This document shows positions 24,340 to 36,312 of a DNA stretch of 64,000 nucleotides, in pieces. Numbering within the stretch: the first letter of the stretch is position 1; every line of letters starts with the position of its first letter. Under the pieces are notes generated by a model that saw only the letters and a program-made list of their open reading frames with translations, searched no databases and was not told where the DNA came from. A program made the translations under genes and the position numbers. Origin of the DNA: Aquatica leii (Eukaryota; Arthropoda; Insecta; Coleoptera; Lampyridae); the NCBI GenBank assembly GCA_035610365.1, contig CM069436.1:6066937-6130936 (forward strand), in the 5' to 3' direction.

Positions 24340-25745
24340 AAACCAGGAATTTGGTATAAATTTTAAAATAAAAGTGTAAAAAATTCGTCCTTGCAAGATG
24401 GAATAATCAGAGATAATAGGCTTTGCCTGTTGAGATAAATATGGGTTTAATACCATTCTTAGGAAAAAGTTTCCTTATGCGCTCTGTGACCTTATAGATG
24501 TGGACGATGATTAACAACTACTTAAATATCTCGCTTCGTATAACCATTGTTCATCAAGGTTCTAGTAAGATGACAAAGTTCCCAGTCTAGATAAACAGCA
24601 CGGTCTAGAAGTCCTTCAGGTTTATGAGTCATAAAAACGTCGAGAACAAACAATAAACGTGTCGTCAACATACTCAAGGTTTTAAGATTGATAATTCCAA
24701 AACAACCGCTTCAAAAAATTCCATAAAAACATTAGCTACAAGAAGCCACAGCAGCACCAAATACTTGTTCGTAAAACCTGTTATCAAATTGGAAGTAAGT
24801 AGAGGATAGACACTTATCAACAAGAAAAACCAAACTTACATCGTTGTCATGTTGAAACAGAATTTGTTGAAATAAAAAGTGAAGTGACATCAAAACTCAC
24901 AAAAAGATCTTTAAGCTCATGTATTATAGCTTAAGCTTTATAGTTTCTAAGCGTTAAATGAAATGCTGAGAGTTGAGGATGTGAGAAGTGATTCTACCTG
25001 TAAATTCGTAAAGAATGTTTGAACAAAAACTGGGCTAGCTTGTAGGTAAGAGATTATATAGTACTGACGATAGGTCAAAGAGAACTTTGAAAAGTCCGTA
25101 TAAGCGAGGTATTTGCAAATCGGAAAGAGTAAATCGACGTTTCGTTTCAAGAAGTAGATTGATCTGATGACCTTCACGTTATATGCTCGAAGTGGGATTA
25201 CAAGTTAAAAGAGCGTACGCTTCCTCTGACAAAATTGAATAAATTTCTGCATCATAACCAGTTTACTTCAAAACGACAGTTGCGTTGCCTTTGTCGACTG
25301 GAAGAACAATAATATCGAGATTCCTATGAAGACTTATCAACGCAAACCCTACCGACCTACAAATGTTGGATTTATAAACTTTAGATAAATGTAAAATTTT
25401 GCCAGTGTTGGAATGTGAGTTGTGGCGAGGAAGATGTCTTATAGAAGACTCAATAGTACATAAAAAATCTTCTTTAAGAATACGTTTGGGAGCAACAGCA
25501 AAATTCAAAGCCTTAGATAGTGAAAGAAAATACATGACATCATTCCCCCACGGAGATTATTCCATCACAGCCAGTACGGCTTCGTTCCTGGCAAATTGAC
25601 GCCATTCCTAAATTAATGACGAAAGTATAAACAAACGTTTCCAAGTACGAACTATGCATTATTATAGACATTTGAGGAGCGTTCAATAACGTATGGTGGC
25701 CATTAATAATTGAACCTCTCGTCGTTCGATCACTCATTTCATGAA
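24340..25745 (-). pseudogene. Penelope-like element RT, N-terminal to palm, minus strand
   Basis: On the minus strand from about 25745 the frames give an N-terminal region. Next comes FLSLSKALNFAVAPKRIL and then IIVLPVDKGNATVVLK (about 25270). A copy of the SEEAYALLTCNPTS region follows (25250-25190), then LLTSSTLSISF (24970). RT palm-like segments such as VANVFMEFFEAVVLE lie near 24740. Stops and frameshifts are frequent. Parts of it mirror 23802-24100, for example the block CTGAGAGTTGAGGATGTGAG near 24964 against its complement near 24075. Confidence 0.75.
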
Positions 25746-25785
25746 CGTTTCCAGTTCTTCCTACACAAAACGACTGTCGAAAGGA

Positions 25786-25965
25786 TACTAAGATAAGAAT
25801 GTCTTCCGGGTTTTGAACGTGTCCTTGTTGTTGTAACCGAAGTTGCCAACGTTTCGCCCACTATCGTAAGGGGCTTCATCAGGGCGAAACGTTGGCAACT
25901 TCGGTTACAACAACAATGACACGGTCCAAACCCGGAAGACATTCTTTTCTTAGTATAGATTCCGG
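25786..25965. repeat. Perfect-stem inverted repeat of Penelope-like termini with hammerhead-like core
   Basis: Arms of about 75-78 bp (25786-25860 against 25882-25965) pair almost without mismatch around a loop of about 21 bases. The stem includes GTTGCCAACGTTTCGCCC and its complement. On the minus strand, 25850-25883 reads CCTGATGA, a GCCC/GGGC stem, then CGAAACG. This is the CUGAUGA...GAAA pattern of hammerhead ribozymes known from Penelope-like element terminal repeats, with one extra base after CUGAUGA. It lies just upstream of the minus-strand RT fragment, the expected place for a pseudo-LTR. Confidence 0.75.
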
Positions 25966-26029
25966 TCGTGGAAGCCTTCGCTATTATGTCGAAAGGATGC
26001 CCATAAGGTTCAGTTTTCGGGCTGACCTT

Positions 26030-27085
26030 GTGAAACGTAGTTGTAGATTCTCTACTAGAACAAAACTTACCCGGTAACTGTGACATTGTCGCAGACACCA
26101 GACTCGACCTAGAGGCAAAATCATGACAGTGCCAGAACATTCTGACTCGCTGGGCTGTCAACAACAAATTGACTGTCTCAGATGACAAGACCAAAATACA
26201 TGGTTTTAGGTTCCTTCTTAAAAAAATTCCTCACTTCGACTCAACGACATTTTAGTTCGAAGGGTTCTCGAGTTTAAGTACTTTCGTCTTTTGCTCGATC
26301 ATAAACTGAGCTTCGTTAAACACTATTCCTATGTACTTGACAAGAGCAAGATTCTCTTGCACTTATTCTATAAATATTCTCGTCGTAACTGGAACCCACA
26401 TAAGAAATCATTAGTGACCATTTTCAACAGTTCAGTCATCTCTATGCTCACATATGGCTTAGAGATCTGGTACCACAAACTACGACATACCCACATTGTT
26501 AGGAAACTGGCATCCCTACATTTCCTGTTTCTTCTTAGGATCCTAGGAGCAAATCGTACTGTTCCTATCGATTTCTTTTGCGTTGTGGTAAAATATCCCC
26601 CTTTGCATCTCCTATTGCAGGAAATACACTGCTCCAAAGTTCTTGTAAGAGCTGACACATGCACATTCTTAGACCAGCAAGCTTCGACCGCAAATTTTCC
26701 TTCCTTTTCGGTGGTTAACCGTCATCTCAAGACTTTGATTTTGAAGAAATGGCAGCGGCAGTGGGATACATTCCAACTATCCTAGACTGAATCAACATGT
26801 CCCATAACCCGAGACGAGCGGCAGTCAAAATTCTCACTTCGCATAGCGAGTTCCGTTAAAATCTGAAACGCATTAGCGTTGCAAATGACGACTGGTGCTT
26901 GTCGTGTAGTGTTCCTGATACTCCGTCACATAGGATTCTCGCCTGTCGGGAGTTCGATAATCACCGGAGTACCCTAAGAACCCAAGTCAACCCGTATCCC
27001 GATTCCCCTGAGTCTATCCTTAGACTTGTGCCCTACGTCGGCGTACTCATGGCATTCCCTAGAAGAGACCAGGGTCAAACGTAAA
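26030..27085 (+). pseudogene. Non-LTR retrotransposon (LINE) 3' fragment: RT C-terminus and Cys-rich tail
   Basis: Plus-strand frames give VADTRLDLEAKS and WAVNNKLTVSDDKTK (26080-26190), typical of the region after the YADD box in Jockey/I-group RTs. Then comes an open run 26291-26785: LDHKLSFVKHYSYVLDKSK, ISMLTYGLEIWYHKL and a Leu-rich thumb. After a stop, 26880-27050 encodes a Cys/His cluster (WCLSC...PSHRILACREF), as found at the C-terminus of such LINEs. The 5' part is missing and a stop lies near 26216, so it is a dead, 5'-truncated copy. Assignment to a clade is not possible from this. Confidence 0.78.
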
Positions 27086-27599
27086 TCAGAGTCTAATTTA
27101 GTTTATTTTTGCATGGCATTATGATTTCAGTTTACAGTCAGCTACGACAATGTAGGGCATTTACTTAGTTATTTAACTGCATGTGGCTTATTTTAGAATA
27201 TTTTATTAGAGTATTTTCAGTTAACTAACATTTTCAGTTTATTTTTAGTAGTAGCGAACTAGCCTCATCCCCGCCTATTACAACATCGTATCCTTTTCCC
27301 GCCTACTTGGCTTTATATGCGAGGATAAGCTGCAAGGTAAGTGCCTCGGTGAACCTCGTGCTCATATTGCACAAACCTGATACACAACCCATCCGACTCG
27401 TCTAACTAGGCTATCCTTTCTTCTCATGCTATATCCTGAATCGTTCTATCCTATATGTGGCGAACTGGCACCAAGCAAGTTTGAGTGGTTTGGTGGGTCC
27501 ACATCATTCTCCTTAGATAGCACCAATTCCTTTGCTCAAGTGAAAGTCAAACTATATAAATTGACGACCGTTGTCAAGGAACATGTGACTCCTGGAATC
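27086..27599. other. Possible LINE 3' UTR and flank
   Basis: No coding features. The stretch may be the 3' UTR of the LINE fragment to the left. No poly-A tail or clear target duplication was found. Confidence 0.35.
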
Positions 27600-27925
27600 A
27601 AATAATTAAATCTTTTTGAGATGAACTTGAGTAGTTAGCCGTAGAGAGGTATCAGACTGCTGCTAAGTAATGTCAAAGAGATTCCAATCATCTGGAGATA
27701 AAGTGTTAGCCTACTTAACATGTAGATAAACGAGTTGTTTAGAAATAGTGTGTAATTCTCGTCTGATTTGCTTAATCCGTTCGCGTAATAACACTCGACT
27801 ACCACGATGTAGAATGTTTTTAGAAAAACGTGTTTGAATGTAGAACTTGACATTGAAGAATGCAGGAATGGCGTTGTGGTCACCACAACGACTAAGAAAA
27901 GTTAGAGTGCACAAAAGTTTGACAT
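27600..27925 (-). pseudogene. Penelope-like element N-terminal fragment, minus strand
   Basis: The minus strand reads TLTFLSRCGDHNAIPAFFNV, then ALLRERI-like LLRERIKQIRRELHTISKQL and a stop. In my judgement this pattern (FLxRCxDxxxxPxF followed by LLRERI) matches the N-terminal domain of Penelope-like RTs. Only this domain is present, and the sequence further along does not continue the element. Confidence 0.55.
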
Positions 27926-28079
27926 GTCTGTGGCAAAATTTGCAAAATACTGAAGTTTTAGAAGAAATATTCTCCCCGTAGAGATTGTTACGATGATACT
28001 TTTTTTTTAATATACGGAGTCACTCTATGGAGTTTAGAATCTGTCTTGGTCCAAAAGTTGCTTGTTTGAGTTCTTCGGT

Positions 28080-28190
28080 TTCTCTCACACCCCGATAAAA
28101 CTCCTTACAAAAGTGGACAAAACTTTGGCAATTTCGATTGCAGCAATCACACAATCCAAACCCGGAAGATGTTCTCATCTTAGTGTCATT
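28080..28190 (+). repeat. Decayed Penelope-like terminal repeat
   Basis: CTTTGGCAATTTCG and CCAAACCCGGAAGATGTTCT align with the right arm of the inverted repeat at 25882-25965 (GTTGGCAACTTCGG; CCAAACCCGGAAGACATTCT). The hammerhead-like core is degenerate here (CCCCGATAAAACTCC in place of CCCTGATGAAGCCCC). Confidence 0.6.
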
Positions 28191-28514
28191 AAAAATAACC
28201 ATATTCTTGTTAACACGTGTGATTGTATCAAGTGTGTAATAAATCTTTCTTATATAAAGATTATGAATCTGTTTAAAACACCACCCTTTGCCTCTGAGCA
28301 TCTTCCATAAAAATTTTAGCGCCCATTGGAAAGCGCTAGAGCCCCCTTTGGAAACCTATGACTTACATGATACATGTATCAACTTTATATTGAATGCTCT
28401 TAAACATTTCATCTACATATTAAAGTGACGCATGAAAATATAGTACTTAGGGCTAAAACCAAATAGATCCCTTTCTAACCCTTTGCAAATTTTTATAAAT
28501 TAAATTCAGTCACC
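28191..28514. other. No recognisable feature
   Basis: No motif or repeat end recognised. Confidence 0.4.
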
Positions 28515-28790
28515 ATTAAACCTTGTTCTACATTGTACGTTTTGCGTCCAACTTTACATCCAAGTTTCTATGAACTAGAACTTGTCAAAGAAATGTATAG
28601 TGTGAAGCAAAAAACTGATCACCTTCAAACTTTTTTCAAAACTACAAAGGATCCAAGTAACTACCGTAATTCATCCGCAATATTTCTTTGTTTTCACTAA
28701 ACTTTTTTCTTTGACAAGTTCTAGTTTGTAGAAAGTTGGATGTAAACTTGGACGCAAAAAGTATGATGTAGAACAGGTTTAAGTCTATAC
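28515..28790. repeat. Foldback repeat of about 275 bp with arms of about 85-90 bp
   Basis: The left arm (about 28515-28605; TTGTTCTACATTG, TTTGCGTCCAACTTTACATC, AACTAGAACTTGTCAAAGAA) is mirrored by 28695-28790. The loop is about 90 bp. The ends do not carry the CAGGGTG motif, so this is a different MITE type or a local inverted duplication. Confidence 0.7.
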
Positions 28791-31500
28791 CGAATTTACT
28801 CCTGTTGGCTAGGGGCCCTCAAGGAGATTACTTGGATGCAAAAATACTTTTGTTTTTTGATATAGTTCTATGTACAAATTTTCGTAAAAATTAACATAGC
28901 TGGATGTATAGATAACTTCATACTGGTTCAAAAAGTACAGAGAGTAGGAAATTTGAAACAAAGTTGTTACAGACATTAGCGGCAGCCATTTTAATAGTTA
29001 TACTTAAAATAAAAAACCTTAAGAGTTAGTAAAAAGTTACTTACCTTTAAAACAGTCCAATTGTAGTAAGTATATCCTTCAAAATTACGCACGATTTAAA
29101 AATTGTTCTTGTTTTAACAATACCGAACTAATGATTATGTGCTAGATTTAAGTATTATATATAGGATGTTTTTTTCTTATCAATATATGTATATAGATCT
29201 ATTACTAAAACGACGCTAAGTCACTAATATTTTTTTTACTTCACTATATCAGTAATACGGACTAATCTTCTAAAACAAACACTCGCTTAAGTAGGGGTAG
29301 TACTGGAAGTTATAGGATAAAAAGGGTGTTGGGTATAAATGATGATCCCGTGGTCAGCTTTTCCTCATCCTTGATTTACAAAGTTGCCACCTGCAACAAC
29401 AAGAAACAAATTATCAAAATGCGCCAAAAAAAAGGATCACTGTCGTAATGATCGTAAATTATAAACTAAACAATATGTAGATTGCAGACATAAAAAAGGT
29501 TGTACCCGCATCATTAAATTCATAGATATATTGTGTTATTTATTTAATTGTCGCCCGCATATCCTTGACAAAGCCAGATGTTTTACACGTTACTTAAAGA
29601 TACCACTCATATCACCGTAACGCAACAAACCCTTCCCTATACGTTTATTTTAGATTTTAGTTAATATCAATAAAAAAACCTAGTGGGCGTTGGATAAATA
29701 TGTACCTAAGTAAATACGTGCAGAAAAGTCGAGAATCTTACAAAAAAAGCTTTAACTGTGGGTGTACAAGACGATTTATTTTCGATTGTATGACGGCGGA
29801 TCTTAAAATATAGTTGACACGTAAAAGCAACCATACTGTATACAACCCAACAATTAATTAAAGGCAATTGGCCTTCGTAGTTGACCTTGTTAACTAATTT
29901 AAAGAACCAGCCTCGCTCGTACAGAATTTTCAAACGACGTTAAATTGACTTTTTCCATCTTAAAAATAAAAAAATAATACAGCCTGTTCCAAAAAAAACG
30001 TTTCTTGTTTTGTACCTTTTGCCTTCAGACGAAAATCGTCAACATTCCTGCTTAATTATATTCTAGATAATTTTTAAGATAACCTCTAGAATCACAACCT
30101 TTAAAAATATACATGTAGATAGTGTAATTAAATCGAGTTTTTAATATATCGAAGTAATTCGAGAAAAGTGTCAAGTGTGACGGATCCGAGGTTGACCATA
30201 TGTTGTAAACTTCTAATTCTATGTTCCGCTACTGGGTTTCCAATTGTAATTTAAACGAGTTTACTCGATAAGAAAGTGTGGCGAAGAAAGTTTAATCGAA
30301 ACAAGTACCAACATAAACATAACAAGCGAAAAAATCCCTAGTAATGCCACATGTAAATTTTTGGTGTGTTGAAAATTCGCAACAGTCATATGCAAATGTA
30401 TTAACCCACTTTCACGCGCTTTTCGTTGTATGTATTTAATAAACGTTTAAATGTCAAATTAAAAACTAACCTTCGTTTAAGCATTTTACTGTGCAAGTAT
30501 TTAAACTTTATTATATGGTAGGATGTTGATATCTAGATGCGCCATTAAAAATTAATGGATAGATTAATAAGGTGGGCCGTGGGCGCTGTATGCTTTTTTT
30601 TTGTAATTCTTGTGCACGAACAGAAACGTGTTAAACCCGTGTATATTTTGTGCACGCTGTTTCACCCAATTTATTGCACTGTTCATTATGCAGTCTGTGT
30701 TATGTCTGCACTCCCATGCTACGTCGGGAATGTTTTACAGACGAATGCATTTATTACAAATACCTTTCAAAGAAAATTAAATTCTAAATCCATATTTTAT
30801 AAACGTCGCGTAATTTTTTATATAATCGTACCTGTTTATACTTAATTTGTTATAATTATAGAAGACGTATTCCTAACCTAATCTAAATATAGACAACAAA
30901 AAATTCTATTCCTGTTTATTTACCTTTTCAACAAACTTTTTTTCGCTACTGTCGCTTAGAAAATACGATCAGGTTAACCTTTAATTACGTTTTTTTTTTA
31001 AATGTCTATTGATATCTTGAAATTTTTCGTACGAGACCGGTCCCATTAAACGCGTAAACGAGATTTCGAAGGTGAAAAAAAAGTTTTTTTGCGAAGACCT
31101 TAAAAAATGCATCAATTACTCGAATCACTTTCCAACGTAGCCTTCTTATTCGTGTATTGTGGCCTTTACAATATCAATTTATAAACAATTCATTACTTTG
31201 CTAAAACAAACTTTTGTCCAATGAACTAAGTATTATGCATGAACGATTTTAAAAAGAATTTTGAAAATCATGCAATGGATGGAAAACAACCGGCAGCGTA
31301 AGATTTCATGTCAAAACATGCACACCCATCAGACTAAATAAGAAAGTTAATTCAGAATGTACCAAACTATTTAGTTTTTAATTTTTTTTAATAAATAGCC
31401 CTATGAACAAACACCGAAGTTAAATTAAGCACGCCAGCCAAAAATATGGATAAATTTAAAGCATAGAATAGGTGATAGCCCAGCTTCCCCGAGAGTAGGG
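28791..31500. other. No recognisable feature
   Basis: AT-rich. The plus-strand ORF at 30555-30845 (96 codons, hydrophobic start) has no supporting motif or promoter/splice context, and I do not call it a gene. Confidence 0.4.
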
Positions 31501-31527
31501 AGTAGATATATATATTATATCGAATGC

Positions 31528-31796
31528 TTACACTAATTTATACATTACAGTTACTCGAAAAATAATGTCTGCGGATAACTTCTGTTTATCTAAAACTGAC
31601 ACTTATTTACATTAAAGGCACGTATATTTATCTCTAACACACGCGTTAATCGCTTATTTATTTAAACATCTTAACACTTCCGACTTCGAATAACTGACCT
31701 ATGAATCGTTTAACCTGTTTTTATATATTTCTATCATCTCAAGAATTTTCTACATATCCTTCAGTAAACGTTATGGAAGTTGATAAAAACGTTTCA
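31528..31796 (-). repeat. 3' LTR of minus-strand gypsy element, truncated
   Basis: On the minus strand it begins TGAAACGTTT at 31796, right after a purine-rich GAAGGGGGCAG (31797-31808), the polypurine tract. It carries an internal block of about 85 bp (about 31535-31625, including AAGTTATCCGC on the minus strand). That block is also in the LTR at 12800 but is missing from this element's own 5' LTR. Homology stops at 31528, before the expected ...TTACA end. Confidence 0.8.
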
Positions 31797-34700
31797 CTGC
31801 CCCCTTCTTAAGACAGTTCTGTCCCAGAACAGGAAACTATATGCAACACCATTAGAAAGAATCTTGGCGATAGCGACAGGTCTATCCAGTTTGGCAGCTT
31901 CCTAAAAATAGCAGTCCATGGACTTTTCCTGACCCGATATTCTACTTGGTTGGTAACTGCAGACCAACACTTAAACGCCTGTTCTTTGGAAGATGACCTC
32001 CAACATATTTCGAACTGGCCTCCAATTCAATTGATTTAAGCCACAACCGAAATTGGGTACTGCCAATTTCTTAATATTGTAGAACTCCATTTCTCTTTTG
32101 AGATTCCATAACGCTCGCCACAGTTTTTCGTAGAACGCTTTGTACGTGAATACTCCTTGCTGACCAGATAGAAAACAAAGCGTCGTTTACCACGTAGTTT
32201 TCAAACTTTTCCGACTGCCGGTTGCTATCTTTATAGTTCCTGTAGACATCCATACTTCTTTCTAAATAGGACTGTAGTTCACTCAGTTTCTTAAACTTTT
32301 CCCAATGTCTTCTTTCTGCCAAAGTGTCCCCCTGATGTATCATCGTGGAGATGCTTCAACACTTGTGACACCCGGTTCTTTGGCACTACCAACTGAAGTT
32401 TGTTTTCCGTTACCTCGACACTCTCTAGGGATCGTTTAAGAATGCCGTCTTGTACTATCAAAGAGCCCCACTGCGCCCAGTACGCTTTAATGTCTCAGTC
32501 CAAAACACTGCTTCTTCCCAGGTTGGTAATCGGCCGTTTTCCTTCCAGTTCAGAAGTAGCCTTATTTCGGGATCGTTTTCTTGTTCGCGACGCAACTGCT
32601 CAGGTTCCCACTCGTCATCAACAAAGCAGTTCTCCGGAGGCATTTGATTTTGTCTTCAAGTCGCGAACAATCGCTACAGTCCGCCGGAGATGATCTTCAT
32701 AGTCATACTCTTGCAGTCTCTCGATCCATCTTGCTACTTGGTTTTCCGGGTTACGAAACTGCAATAGGTATTTTAAAGCAGCGTGGTCCGTCCTCAGTAA
32801 TAATTTTCGTCCATAAAAATATTTGTAGAAGTGCTCTATGGACTTGGCGACTGCTAATAGATCTCACCAAGTCACGCAGTAATTTTTTTCTGGCCTCGAC
32901 AAAACCTTACTAAAATACGCGATGACTTTTTTGTCCATCTTGAACCTGCGAAAGAACCGTACCTATGGGCAGATTGCTTGCGTCGGTATCTAAAACAAAT
33001 TTTCCACATCCCAAGAAAGCTTCGGATCTGACGTTTGTCGATTGGTTTTGGCCATGCTTGCAGTGCTCGGATTTTGCGTGGGTCAGCCTTTACTCCATCT
33101 CTAGATATGACGTGGCCAAGGCACTTCTTTGGGCTCAGTTTTAGATTTGCTCCACTTTGTTACGTGCAAAGATTTCATAACGTAATACCCTGTATATTTG
33201 TTGAATTAAAATTAGATTCCGGTTTTGACGCCCTCTGCCGATTTTTCTTTTTACTGTCATTTGCTGTCAAGACGTTAAACCGACAACTACCTAAAATGGC
33301 CTGTGTCGTTTAAAACTGGAAATTTCTAATAACATCAACGGTAATGGAAATGAAATTATAATTGCATTACGTATTTAAAGTAGTTTATTCGTCACAGGAT
33401 AAGCTATTTACATCCGTTTTGTTAGGATTCTTTGGTATTTTCTTTCTGAATTTGATAGCTGTCCCGCCACGTTTTTAGCTGTACGTTTCGATGCATTATC
33501 GATCAGGAACTAATATCGATAAATACCTTCATGGGAGGAGTTTAACTCTGTAAGGCCTACGTTTAAAACTAAAAACCGAAGACAAGAACTTTTCTTCGAG
33601 ATCCTACTCACGCGGCAAACACCTACGAAACCAACTTTCATTGATTGTGTACAACAGCATTCGATAATCGGATTATGTTATGTGTACTTTCTTTTAGCAG
33701 TAATTAAAAATTTTGTAGATCTTGCTTTTGTGAGTCATTGTGTTGACACGATTTGCTATTCAAATTTATTCGAGACTCACTCAACGAGGAAAACGTTTTT
33801 TTCGAACAAGTAGGTACTGGATTGTGGGTAAGTTTATTTAATTATTTTGTCGCTGTCAGAAAAGTCACTCACGTAATTACAATCATTGTTTCAATACCAT
33901 TGAGGTAGTTTCACTAATTATTTTGTGTGTATCGCATGCTGTGTACAAACAATATTTATTATGAAATTTTCTTCGCTATCCACTTCGCTTCAACTTATGT
34001 ATTGTGTCTTTCCTTTATGGTAACATACCTTACTCTTTTATTGTGGTTACCGAACATCAGGGTAACAAGGATTACGAACCTAAACTTCGTTACAAGCTTA
34101 GACCGTCTGTCATGATCGAGACAGAAGTTTTGCTTATAAAAGATCTGGCGCCCTTAAATATTATTTACTTGAACCTCCCCTATCTCCGACTGTGTGAGTT
34201 GGCCGTGTAAGGTTCCTAAGACCCATAAGCTTGTAACAACTTCTTTCAAGTTGTTCAAGTGTTCTTCAAACAACTTTCCAACTACGATCATGTCGCCTAG
34301 GTAAACCAAGCATGTCTTCCAAGACAGTCCACGCAACATAGTTTTCATCAAACGCTCGATCGTTGTAGGAGCGTTACATAAACTAAAGGGCATCACAGTG
34401 AACTGTCACAAACCTTTTCTAATCGTAACAACCGATTTTTCACGATCCTTGGTTTCCAATTTTACCTGCCAGTAACCACTATTTAAATCTAATGTGAAAA
34501 CCCACTGAGATCCTGACAGCGTGTCTAACGTATCGTCCATTCTCGGTAAAAGGTAGCAAAACCTCTTTGATCTATTGAGCTATTAGAAGGCTCAATCACA
34601 CCTTCTTTTTCCCTATCCATATTTATTTGTTCGGTTTCTTCTCTCTCTGCCAAAGAAAGTCGGCGTGAATGTTGTCGTATCGGCCGAGCGTCTCCGGTAT

Positions 34701-34880
34701 TAATCTTATGCTTCACCACGTTAGTTCTTCCTTTGGAACCACTCTCCAGCACGAATACATCTTGATATTGCTGGATTAACACCTTAACTGTAGCCAGCTG
34801 GTCGTGATTGAGGTTTTGGTATTTGAACGTTACTGGATCCCGGAGATTTAGATCCAGGGGTGCCATCACCACACTTTTAT
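31797..34880 (-). pseudogene. Gypsy pol (RT, RNase H, integrase), minus strand, broken
   Basis: Reading from 34872 leftward, the RT fingers come first (QYQDVFVLESGSKGRTNVVK; VIEPSN). The palm is at 34396-34230, where the active site reads YLGD in place of YLDD (CLVYLGDMIVV). After an insertion of about 1 kb come LKLSPKKCLGHVISRDGVKA (33150-33080), RNase H and the DDEWEPEQLRREQENDPEIR region (about 32620-32540). Integrase zinc-binding remnants follow (near 32380-32320). A terminal KLDRPVAIAKILSNGVAY stretch lies near 31890, and a last segment reads FWDRTVLRRG. The ORF at 32071-32343 has no integrase motif and is unexplained. The gene is dead: the active-site change, stops and insertion each suffice. 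Confidence 0.8.
33163..34221. mobile_element. Unidentified insertion of about 1.06 kb in gypsy RT
   Basis: Compared with the sister element (15820-15870), the RT sequence is split. LKLSPKK codons end at about 33162 (TTGCTCCAC) and EEHLNNLKEV resumes at about 34222. Short flanks TGGA/TGGG on the coding strand are compatible with a 4-bp target duplication, but imperfectly. The insert begins near TGTTACG and contains GGCGCCC at 34147-34153, which looks like part of a retroelement primer-binding region. It could be an LTR plus a little leader of a BEL-like element. I cannot confirm its ends. Confidence 0.5.
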
Positions 34881-36140
34881 TGCAGACAGAATCACATCTT
34901 GACTCAATAAGACTCGCACGGCTGCTTTCTCTGGCGAATGAAAAAGAACTGCTTCACTGTCGATCTTCAAGACATCGTTCTTCATATCGAAATGGAACTC
35001 ATACCATTCCCCGAATATCTTCTTCCGTGATGTCGGCTACCAGTACTTGATGGTTGAGTATTCCATTTCTTAAACCAATGGTTACTTTGACTTGTCCGTG
35101 TGTAGGTATTTCTTCGCCCGTCGCTATTCGAAGCCTTATCATTTTCCCGTAAGATGTTCGGAAGAATGATGATCTTCGTCGCTCCGGTGTTAATCTGTAA
35201 CTGAACACTTCTTCCATTGACCTTGCCATCGAGATAAATGCTATGCAATTGCTCCATAAGCGATACCATTTGAATGGTATCCTCCGGAACATGACTAAAT
35301 GAGATTAACTTTTGTCTCTTTTGGTCGCCTCGTTTCAAAATTTCGAGCGCTCTTTTTGTCTTCTTCTTGGGTTTAGTACGATGTCGTCGCACATGGCCTG
35401 TTTCACCGCAGTTCAAAGTCGTCACTCCTCTTTCCCGAAGTATTCGTCGCGCTATCTCTTCGATGCTTCCTAGTATTTGCGTAAGTACGTCTCCGGCACA
35501 GTGAAGTTTATGACCGTCTCGTTGCGATACGTGTTTTGCTACTTGAAACTGCAAGGCATGCACTAAAACGTCATCCAACGTTTTCGGTCGAGCTAACCAT
35601 AGAGTATGCTGCGTTTCGCTGTCTCGAAGCCCGTCACCGAAGGTTTGAATAGCTAACTGCTCCAAGTAGGTGTCTGGTGCTGTAGGATACGCAAGCCGTG
35701 TTAATCTAGCGATGTCAGCCTCAAACTCTTGAAGACTTTCGGCAGTAATTAAAAGTTTGTAATTTTCTGGTAGGTAGTTAGAAACAGTTTGCAAGATTCC
35801 AACGGTTTCTCCACGACTCAATTAAATACGTCGCTTTCTGCTTGTTGCTCCAACCATTAACTGCTTGTAGTAGGTTTAGCATGAAACTTTACCATCAAAA
35901 TTTGGAGGTACAACTTTAAACTTGTGAGTGGTTTCTTTCCGATGATTTTCCATGCTCGCTCGTATTTTTTCTTTTAAACTTCTTTTCTTCCATTTTTCTA
36001 CTGTCTTCTTTCATTTTCTGAGAATTTTTGTAAAACTTTTCTTTCATTTTTCTGGAAGTTTCTTCCATATTTTTATTCATCGATTCTTGGCCATTTTTTT
36101 TTTGATTTTAAAAATTCAAATAACTTTGCATCCATTTTGG
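34881..36140 (-). pseudogene. Gypsy gag and protease, minus strand
   Basis: From ATGCAAAGTTATTTGAATT (near 36130) a charged helical stretch runs to about 35950. The open run 35821-34982 then encodes GETVGILQTVSNYLPENYKL, SLQEFEADIARLTRLAYPTA and a capsid-like segment. A zinc-knuckle remnant NCGETGHVRRHRTK lies near 35410, then a protease-like LQINTGATKIII, in which the active Asp of DTG is Asn. It aligns closely with 13331-14600 of the plus-strand relative and lacks the FISRLGMRYED segment found there. Confidence 0.8.
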
Positions 36141-36290
36141 TTTGATAACGAGTTACCGGCATAAGTTATAACACTGATAAAAAGTTTAACACTGAATTTT
36201 AATAACGCCCGACAGTAGTTTAACGAGCTGGAACAGTTTTGTTTTTATTACGGGAGCGATATTAAATTACTGATATTTACACTAAAATCG

Positions 36291-36311
36291 CGAATCCCAC
36301 TTCTGACACCA
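36291..36311 (-). promoter_or_regulatory. Primer-binding site matching the 3' end of tRNA-Leu
   Basis: On the minus strand this 21-base site begins TGGTGTCAGAAGTGGG, one base after the LTR end. It is the complement of CCA plus the last 18 bases of the conserved animal tRNA-Leu(CAG) 3' half as I know it. The sister element has a decayed form at 13141. Confidence 0.8.
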
Positions 36312-36312
36312 A

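Noticed and set aside
25739..26194. 151-codon minus-strand ORF
   Set aside because: It spans the hairpin and lies antisense to the LINE RT. It matches no family and is explained by those two features.
30555..30845. 96-codon ORF with a hydrophobic start
   Set aside because: No domain, no splice or promoter context and a composition like its surroundings. Chance ORFs of this length are common in 64 kb.
32071..32343. 90-codon minus-strand ORF inside the gypsy integrase region as a separate gene
   Set aside because: It lies between recognisable integrase remnants of the gypsy element in the same direction. It is most likely part of that decayed pol or a shifted frame of it.
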